Made by a program: the position numbers and the translations under genes. A DNA stretch of 64,000 bases, from contig NZ_JBFOHP010000002.1 in assembly GCF_040907265.1 (NCBI RefSeq), forward strand, positions 682,001-746,000, in the 5' to 3' direction. The notes under the pieces are model-generated. The model did no database searches and was not told the origin of the DNA. It saw only the letters and a list, made by a program, of their open reading frames with translations. Below are positions 58,765-64,000 of the stretch, piece by piece. This DNA is from Streptomyces sclerotialus (GTDB lineage Bacteria; Actinomycetota; Actinomycetes; Streptomycetales; Streptomycetaceae). The first letter of the stretch is position 1. Every line of letters starts with the position of its first letter.

Positions 58765-60420
58765 TCACGAATTCTCCGTGTTCTTCAGGAACCGTGCCGC
58801 GACCGGGCCCGCGTCCGCGCCGCCGGAGCCGCCGTCCTCCAGGAGGACGGCCCAGGCGAGATCGGAATCGCCCTGGTAGCCGATCATCCAGGCGTGGGTG
58901 CGCGGCGGGTTCTCGGTGCCGAATTCCGCGGTACCGGACTTCGCGTACGGGCGGCCCGGCAGGTCTTTCAGTGCGTGGCCCGAACCCGAGGTGACCGTCG
59001 CGCGCATCATGTCGCGCAGATCGGCGACCACCTGGGCGTCCAGCTTTCCGGGGGCCCGGTATTTCCGCTGCACCGCGTCCGGTACCAGTACCGGCTGCTC
59101 GAACGTGCCGTTCTTCACCGTGGCCGCGACGGACGCCATCACCAGCGGCGAGGCCTGGACACGGGCCTGGCCGATGGCGGCGGCGGCCTTGTCGTTGTCG
59201 CTCGTGTTCACGGGCACGCTGCCGTCGTAGGTCGTGGTGCCCACGTCCCAGCTGCCGCCGATGCCGAAAGCCCGCGCGGCGTCCCGCAGGGACGAGGCGG
59301 AGAGATCGGTGCGGGAATTGACGAAGAAGGTGTTGCAGGACTTCGCGAAGGCGTCCTTGAACGTGGCGCCGTCCGGCAGTTCGAACTGGTCCTGGTTCTC
59401 GAATCGCTGGCCGTCGACCCGGGCGAATTTCGGGCACTCCGCGGGGTCGGCCGGCTTCCGTCCCGCTTCGAGCAGCGCCGCGGCGGTGACGACCTTGAAG
59501 GTGGAACCGGGCGGATACCGTCCGGCCAGTGCGCGGTTGAGTCCGCCGGGTTTGTTGGCGGCGGCGAGGACATGGCCGTTGCGCGGGTCGACGGCGACGA
59601 TCGCCGCCCTTTTCCGCACCCCGGAAAGTGCCTCGGCAGCCGCCCGCTGAATGCGCGGGTCGACGGTGGTCCGCACGGGCCGGCCCTTGGTGGCCTTCAC
59701 CGCGGTGAGGGTTTTCACGGCCTGTCCGCTGTGGCGGTCCACGACCACCACGGATTTCCGCGGCCCCTTTCCTCCGGAGAGCTGTGCGTCATAGCGGGCT
59801 TCCAGCCCGGACGTTCCCTTTCCGGTGGCCTCGTCCACGGAGCCGACGAGGGAGGCGGCCGCCAGCGGATCGCCGTTCTTGTCGAGGACTTTCGCGCGGG
59901 TGTTCCGGTTCTTCAGGGCGAGGCTCTGGCCCGGCTTCATCTCCGGGTGGACCATCGGCGTCGTGAACAGCACCGTCCATGTGCCGGACCGCTGCCGCAG
60001 CTGGGCCTGCGTCTTCCAGGTCACCGCGCCGGCGCCCGGAATCCTCATGTCCACCGTGAAGGGGAGGCGCACTTCCCCGTCCCGCTCCTTCTCGCCGGCG
60101 CCGGGAGTGATCTCGGTCGAGGACGGTGCGAGGTTCGTCATGACCGAGGTGAGGAGCGAAGCGGCGGCGTCCGGCGAGTCGGTGTACGTGGCGGCCTTGC
60201 GTGCCTCGCCCGCCTCCCATGCCCCGGCGAACGCCTCGAAGCGGGACGTGGCGGCGATCACCTGGGGGTCCTTCGCGCCCCTGTCCGCCAGCAGGAAGTG
60301 GTAGCCGGCCCAGCCCCCGCCGCCGAGAAGCAGGACGGCGGCGAGGGCGCCGTACACCCGCCGGTTCCCGCGCCGCCGACCGGGGAGAACCGGCCCGCCG
60401 GGGAAATTCGCGTACGTCAT
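58765..60420 (-). CDS. Class B penicillin-binding protein (PBP2a/PbpA-like transpeptidase)
   Basis: 551 residues: one N-terminal transmembrane helix (about 24-46), an NTF2-like MecA_N domain (about 55-165), a PBP dimer/linker part, and a transpeptidase domain. The catalytic motifs are PPGSTFKVV (SxxK, near residue 304), KSCN (SxN) and AKSGTAEF (KSG replacing KTG). The MecA_N domain is typical of low-affinity resistance PBPs. GGGAGG precedes the ATG at 60420. Operon with the beta-lactamase gene, so probably a beta-lactam-tolerant bypass transpeptidase. Confidence 0.93.
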   Translation of the reverse strand: MTYANFPGGPVLPGRRRGNRRVYGALAAVLLLGGGGWAGYHFLLADRGAKDPQVIAATSRFEAFAGAWEAGEARKAATYTDSPDAAASLLTSVMTNLAPSSTEITPGAGEKERDGEVRLPFTVDMRIPGAGAVTWKTQAQLRQRSGTWTVLFTTPMVHPEMKPGQSLALKNRNTRAKVLDKNGDPLAAASLVGSVDEATGKGTSGLEARYDAQLSGGKGPRKSVVVVDRHSGQAVKTLTAVKATKGRPVRTTVDPRIQRAAAEALSGVRKRAAIVAVDPRNGHVLAAANKPGGLNRALAGRYPPGSTFKVVTAAALLEAGRKPADPAECPKFARVDGQRFENQDQFELPDGATFKDAFAKSCNTFFVNSRTDLSASSLRDAARAFGIGGSWDVGTTTYDGSVPVNTSDNDKAAAAIGQARVQASPLVMASVAATVKNGTFEQPVLVPDAVQRKYRAPGKLDAQVVADLRDMMRATVTSGSGHALKDLPGRPYAKSGTAEFGTENPPRTHAWMIGYQGDSDLAWAVLLEDGGSGGADAGPVAARFLKNTENS

Positions 60421-60529
60421 GGTGCCTCCCGTCAGGTATGCCAGGACAGCCACGACGAGCGCGGACCGCCGCCCCCTGGCGTCGCCTCGGAGTCAACCGG
60501 TGGCCGACGCACATGTCGAATATGCTTTT

Positions 60530-60540
60530 GGCCTAAGGCC
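60530..60540. promoter_or_regulatory. Palindrome in the PBP-LysR divergent promoter
   Basis: ggcctaaggcc, an 11-bp dyad, lies 37 bp before the LysR start and 110 bp before the PBP start, inside the only AT-richer stretch of the gap. LysR regulators bind such interrupted dyads between divergent genes; a candidate for the regulator encoded at 60577. Confidence 0.4.
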
Positions 60541-60576
60541 GATTCACTCGGGATATCACCGCACCACAGGACTGGA

Positions 60577-61452
60577 ATGCTGACGGAACGGCACCTGGAA
60601 ATCTTCGTCGCGCTGGCGGAGGAGCAGCACTTCGGCGCCGCCGCCCAGCGGGTGGGGATCACCCAGCCGCCCCTGTCGCAGGGGCTGCGCCGGCTGGAGG
60701 CACTGCTCGGCGTACGCCTCTTCGAGCGCAACCGGGGCGTCGCCCTGACGGACGAGGGTTCCCTGCTGCTGCCGCACGCGCGCAAGGCGCTCGCCGCGCT
60801 CTCCGAACTGCGGGAGATCGGCGCGCGGGAGCACGCCGACGGCCGCCGGCTCCGGCTCGGCCTGGCGCCCGAGGTGCCCGCGTGGCTCGCGGCGGCCGTG
60901 GCGGCCGCGCCGGTGCGGGCCGGGGAGCAGAGCCGGATAGGGGTGGTGACCGCGCCGACCGCCGCGCTGCTGTCCGACGTCGCCGCCGGCCGGCTCGACC
61001 TCGCCGTGATCCGGCACCCGGCGGTGCTGCACGGCCTGGACGCCGGACGGGTGGTGCTCTTCCCGACCTGGGTCCTCTCTCCCGAGGGCTACGACGGCAG
61101 GGGGTCCGGCGGTGCGTCCCGGCGGCTGCCCGTCGCCGTACGGCCGCGGGAGGAGGCGCCCGCCGCCCATGACCTGTTCGTCGACACCCTCGCCAGCCGG
61201 GGGCGGCGGGTGGAGACCGTCGTGGTGTCCGACGAGCGCGCCGGTCTCGCGCTCGTCGCGGCCGGGCAGGCGGTACTGGTCACCGCCGACGAGACGCTGA
61301 CCGCCGAGGGCGTCGAGCGGCGCCGGGCCACCGACCCGGCGCTGCCGCTGCGGCTGCGGGTGGTGTGGGACCCGCGGCGGCCCGACGCAGCGGAGACGGC
61401 GGACACCGCTCAGCTGCTGGTGGACACGCTCGCCCGGCAGGCGGCGAAGTGA
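60577..61452 (+). CDS. blaA: LysR-family regulator (BlaA/AmpR-like) of the beta-lactam locus
   Basis: 291 residues: LysR helix-turn-helix (HLEIFVALAEEQHFGAAAQRV, then QPPLSQGLRRLE) and a type 2 periplasmic-fold effector domain. ATG at 60577 after AGGACTGGA. Its stop overlaps the next gene by 4 nt. The pairing with a BlaB-like partner and divergent beta-lactamase/PBP operon mirrors the blaA-blaB regulators of the Streptomyces cacaoi beta-lactamase. Confidence 0.9.
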   Translation: MLTERHLEIFVALAEEQHFGAAAQRVGITQPPLSQGLRRLEALLGVRLFERNRGVALTDEGSLLLPHARKALAALSELREIGAREHADGRRLRLGLAPEVPAWLAAAVAAAPVRAGEQSRIGVVTAPTAALLSDVAAGRLDLAVIRHPAVLHGLDAGRVVLFPTWVLSPEGYDGRGSGGASRRLPVAVRPREEAPAAHDLFVDTLASRGRRVETVVVSDERAGLALVAAGQAVLVTADETLTAEGVERRRATDPALPLRLRVVWDPRRPDAAETADTAQLLVDTLARQAAK

Positions 61453-62363
61453 GCGCGGCGCGGCGCGGCAGCGGTGTGGAACGCACGCTGCGCGAGATGT
61501 TCGCCGACGCCGGTGTGCGCGGCTGGCTGCACGTGGCGGAGGTGGGCCGTCCCGAGGCACGGGTGACCGTCGACCCGGACGAGCCGGTGCCCATGGGCTC
61601 CGTCTACAAGGTGCCGCTGATGGTCGCGTTCTGCCGGCTGGCGGACGCCGGCGCGGTCGACCCGCGCCGGCGGCTGACCCTGGAGCCGCCGCACCGGATC
61701 GCCGGGCCCACCGGCATCTCCATCCTGCGGGACGCCGTCTCCATGTCGCTGCGCGACCTGGTCGTCCTGATGATGACCATCTCCGACAACACGGCGGCCG
61801 ACGCGGTGCTCCGCGCGGTCGGCACGACGGCGGTCGACGAGATGTGCCGCGAGCTCGGCCTGCCGGACACCCGCATCCTGGGCGGTGTCGCGGGGACCTG
61901 GCGGCAGCTGGTCACCGAGACCGGCACCGAGTCGCTGGCGGCCGCCATGGAGCGCATCTCCAGCAACGACACGACCGTGCCCGCCGATGTGTACGACCCG
62001 GTCTCGAAGGCGTCCACCACGCCCACGGACATGGCGCGGCTGCTGCGGGCGATCTGGACCGGGGAGGCGGCCTCTCCGGAGCGCTGTGCGTTCATGCGGG
62101 AGGTCATGGGCAAGCAGCCGTGGCGGCACCGGCTGGCCTCCGGGTTCCCGTACGACGACGTGACCGTCTCGGGGAAGACCGGCACGTTCGGCGCGATGCG
62201 GCACGAGGCCGGGGTGGTCGAGCTCGCGGACGGCAGCGCGTACACCGCCGTGGTCTTCACCCAGGCGGCCCGCGCCGACAGCACCCTGCCCCGCGCCGAC
62301 GCGGTCATCGGCGCGGCGGCCCGCACCGCCGTGGAAGAACTGCGGGGCAACGCGGGGACCTGA
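61449..62363 (+). CDS. blaB: BlaB-like cytoplasmic serine-hydrolase-fold regulator
   Basis: 304 residues of beta-lactamase fold without any signal peptide. Ser51-x-x-Lys54 (GSVYKVP), SDN 112-114 (ISDNTAA) and KTG (SGKTGTFG) are present, but no ExxLN (Glu166) motif is seen in the omega-loop position, so an acyl-enzyme could form but would hydrolyse slowly. That fits the S. cacaoi BlaB model of a cytoplasmic sensor partner of the LysR protein. Coupled to the LysR gene by a GTGA overlap. Confidence 0.88.
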   Translation: MSAARRGSGVERTLREMFADAGVRGWLHVAEVGRPEARVTVDPDEPVPMGSVYKVPLMVAFCRLADAGAVDPRRRLTLEPPHRIAGPTGISILRDAVSMSLRDLVVLMMTISDNTAADAVLRAVGTTAVDEMCRELGLPDTRILGGVAGTWRQLVTETGTESLAAAMERISSNDTTVPADVYDPVSKASTTPTDMARLLRAIWTGEAASPERCAFMREVMGKQPWRHRLASGFPYDDVTVSGKTGTFGAMRHEAGVVELADGSAYTAVVFTQAARADSTLPRADAVIGAAARTAVEELRGNAGT

Positions 62364-62398
62364 CGGCTGAGCCCGGACTCCGGCCCGGTGGGGGCCCG

Positions 62399-63862
62399 TC
62401 ACGCCGGGAGTGCGGAGTTCTCGGCGAGGGCCCGGTGGAGCCGCCCAACGCCTTCCTCCAGCTGCGCGGTACCGGACGCGCTGACGTAGCTCAGGCGGAG
62501 GTGGGGCGCCGGTGCTTCGGCGGTGAAGTACGGGCCGCCCGCGGTGACCGCCACGCCGTGGCGCAGGGCCGTCGCGGTGACGGCGTGCTCGTCGGTGCCG
62601 TCGGGCAGCCGCAGCCACAGGTGGTATCCGCCGCGCGGCGGCTGCTGCGGCAGGAGCGTGGGCAGTGCGCTGCCCAGCGCGGTGAGCAGGGCGGTCCGGC
62701 GCTCGCGCAGAGCGGCGGAGAGCACCCGCAGATGACGGGTCCAGGCGGGCGAACCGACCAGTTCGAGTGCGGTTTCCTGGAGTGGGCGGGGGACGAAGAA
62801 GCTGTCGACGACCTGGATGGCGCGCAGCCGCTCCAGAGCCGGACCGCGGGCGGTCAGCGCGCCGATGCGCAGGCTGGGCGAGGCCGCCTTGGTCAGCGAG
62901 CGGACGTGGACGACGACGCCGTCCGGGTCGTCGGCGGCCAGCGGGAGCGGCAGGGCCGGGGCGTCGGCGTGCGCCAGGCGGCGGGCGAAGTCGTCCTCGA
63001 CGACGAAGGCGCCCGACGCGCGGGCGACGGCGAGCACGTCGGGCCGTCGTTGCGCGGACAGGACGGCGCCGGTGGGGTTGTGGAACAGCGGCTGGCAGAC
63101 GAACACCCGGGCCCTGGTCGCCGCGAACGCCTCGGCGAGCAGGTCGGTGCGCACGCCGTCGGCGTCGACCGGTACCGGTACGGGGCGCAGTCCGGCGGCG
63201 CGGGCGACGGCGAGCATGCCGGGGTACGTGGGCGATTCGACGAGGACGGCGGAGCCGGGTGCTGCCAGGGCCCGCAGGGCGGTGGTGAGCGCGCCCTGTC
63301 CCCCGGCGGTGATCAGGACGTCGGAGGCGTCGAGCGGGCCGGCCGGTCCGCCGATGTCGCGGGCGAACCAGTCCCGCAGCTCGGCCAGGCCTTCCACCGG
63401 GGGCCGGGACCAGGTGCCGGGCCTGCGGCCCGCCCGGGCCAGGGCGGCGGCCAGGGCGCGTTCCGGCTGGAGCGCCGCGTGCAGGTAGCCGCCGTTGAGG
63501 TCGATGACCTCGGGCGGCGGGGCGGTGAGGGTGGCGAGGACCCCGGCGGCGTCGGTACCGCGGGGGCCCGCGTCGATGGCGGCGTGCGGCGGGTCGGCGC
63601 TCAGGGCCACCTCCTGCCAGGAGACGTCGCCGAGGGCGCCCGTGTGGCGGCGGGCGGCGGCCTTGAAGACACCGGCGCCGGGCCGGGAGGTGACGAGTCC
63701 TTCGGCGGCGAGCGCTGCGATCGCCCGGGAGACCGTCACCGGACTGACCTGGTGCCGCGTCACCAGCGCTCTGCTGGACGGGAGCTTCTCCCCTTCCGAG
63801 TAGCGGTCCAGCTCTTTACGCAAGGTCGTGGCCAGCTGGTTCACACTGCTACTGTCTTTCAT
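62399..63862 (-). CDS. MocR-type regulator (GntR HTH fused to PLP aminotransferase domain)
   Basis: 487 residues: winged helix (about 5-70; LPSSRALVTRHQVSPVTVSR) joined to a fold-type I aminotransferase domain (about 110-480) with the PLP lysine in VRSLTKAASPSLRIG and the NPTG motif (LFHNPTGAV). MocR regulators sense amino compounds or PLP. Its ATG (63862-63860) shares two bases with the divergent transporter's ATG, so it probably controls that gene and is itself likely leaderless. Confidence 0.9.
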   Translation of the reverse strand: MKDSSSVNQLATTLRKELDRYSEGEKLPSSRALVTRHQVSPVTVSRAIAALAAEGLVTSRPGAGVFKAAARRHTGALGDVSWQEVALSADPPHAAIDAGPRGTDAAGVLATLTAPPPEVIDLNGGYLHAALQPERALAAALARAGRRPGTWSRPPVEGLAELRDWFARDIGGPAGPLDASDVLITAGGQGALTTALRALAAPGSAVLVESPTYPGMLAVARAAGLRPVPVPVDADGVRTDLLAEAFAATRARVFVCQPLFHNPTGAVLSAQRRPDVLAVARASGAFVVEDDFARRLAHADAPALPLPLAADDPDGVVVHVRSLTKAASPSLRIGALTARGPALERLRAIQVVDSFFVPRPLQETALELVGSPAWTRHLRVLSAALRERRTALLTALGSALPTLLPQQPPRGGYHLWLRLPDGTDEHAVTATALRHGVAVTAGGPYFTAEAPAPHLRLSYVSASGTAQLEEGVGRLHRALAENSALPA

Positions 63863-64000
63863 GACGATACAAGATAGCGCTACTCAGTCCTCGGCGATAG
63901 CAGTCAGCAGCGTTACCCGTACCGGTACTGTCCTGGCCGCGCTCGGCGTCCTGTCCTTCTCCTTCAGCCTCCCGGCCACCGTGTGGGCCCTGGACGGCTT
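63861..64000 (+). CDS. EamA/DMT-family exporter (N-terminal fragment, cut by window edge)
   Basis: 46 residues visible (MTIQDSATQSSAIA, then VLAALGVLSFSFSLP). The first transmembrane helix follows from about residue 22. This opening matches EamA drug/metabolite transporters. No ribosome-binding site precedes the ATG at 63861. MocR-EamA divergent pairs usually export amino acids or related compounds under MocR control. Confidence 0.75.
   Translation, partial: MTIQDSATQSSAIAVSSVTRTGTVLAALGVLSFSFSLPATVWALDG

Noticed and set aside
58630..60576. Extension of the LysR gene upstream to a 940-residue protein
   Set aside because: The LysR domain starts at the ATG at 60577 with its own ribosome site; the upstream part is antisense to the PBP gene.

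Overview
This is a high-GC (about 72-73%) stretch of a Streptomyces-type actinobacterial chromosome. Signs of this are the extreme third-position GC, frequent GTG starts, many 4-nt ATGA/GTGA gene overlaps, SpoIIE/STAS/HATPase switch proteins, Tat-exported class A beta-lactamase, GH10-CBM2 xylanase, and the bxl-type xylo-oligosaccharide uptake operon. No rRNA, tRNA, CRISPR array, insertion sequence or prophage gene was seen. It reads as an accessory, environment-facing region: nutrient scavenging, stress signalling and antibiotic resistance.

Layout. 1-485: start of an MFS permease behind LacI-type operators. 604-5936: partner-switching genes; the minus-strand operon rsbR-rsbS-rsbT followed by two SpoIIE-type phosphatases is a stressosome module. 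6193-7919: ECF-like sigma factor with a membrane CU044_5270 partner. 8128-24848: a catecholate siderophore locus: TetR regulator, fepC-fepG-fepD importer, fepB-like lipoprotein, then entA-C-E-B-ArCP-F-mbtH-entD in tight translational coupling, a convergent Fes esterase, and an iron-box-preceded secreted beta-propeller. The C-A-T-TE synthetase has a serine specificity code like that of EntF, so enterobactin itself is the expected product. 24975-31021: one minus-strand operon holding a GntR regulator, 4-oxalomesaconate tautomerase, extradiol dioxygenase, aromatic-acid permease, 4-oxalomesaconate hydratase and CHA aldolase: a self-contained gallate-type ring-cleavage pathway with an unusual (VOC-type) dioxygenase.

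31165-34735: small genes (methyltransferase, flavin oxidoreductase divergent from an XRE-cupin regulator with a three-site operator, VOC protein, thioesterase). 34848-39450: GH3 glycosidase, MFS sugar carrier (apparent frameshift) and TetR. 39643-48797: xylan use: secreted GH10-CBM2 xylanase, CE7 acetylxylan esterase, and bxlEFGA with divergent LacI regulator BxlR; matching TCGAAA..TTTCGA palindromes precede both the xylanase and bxlE. 48828-54219: MFS exporter, fused peptide-type ABC permease, SBP lipoprotein and GNAT, with no ATPase gene. 54396-57488: GalU and a GT39-type mannosyltransferase. 57481-57820: decayed regulator fragment and short repeats. 57821-62363: beta-lactam locus: beta-lactamase and PBP divergent from a LysR regulator coupled to a cytoplasmic BlaB-like SVYK/SDN/KTG protein. 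62399-64000: MocR regulator sharing its start-codon bases with a divergent EamA exporter that runs off the window.

Three places (fepC N-terminus, the MFS gene near 38535, the remnant near 57542) look as if a single base is missing; these may be real mutations or assembly errors.
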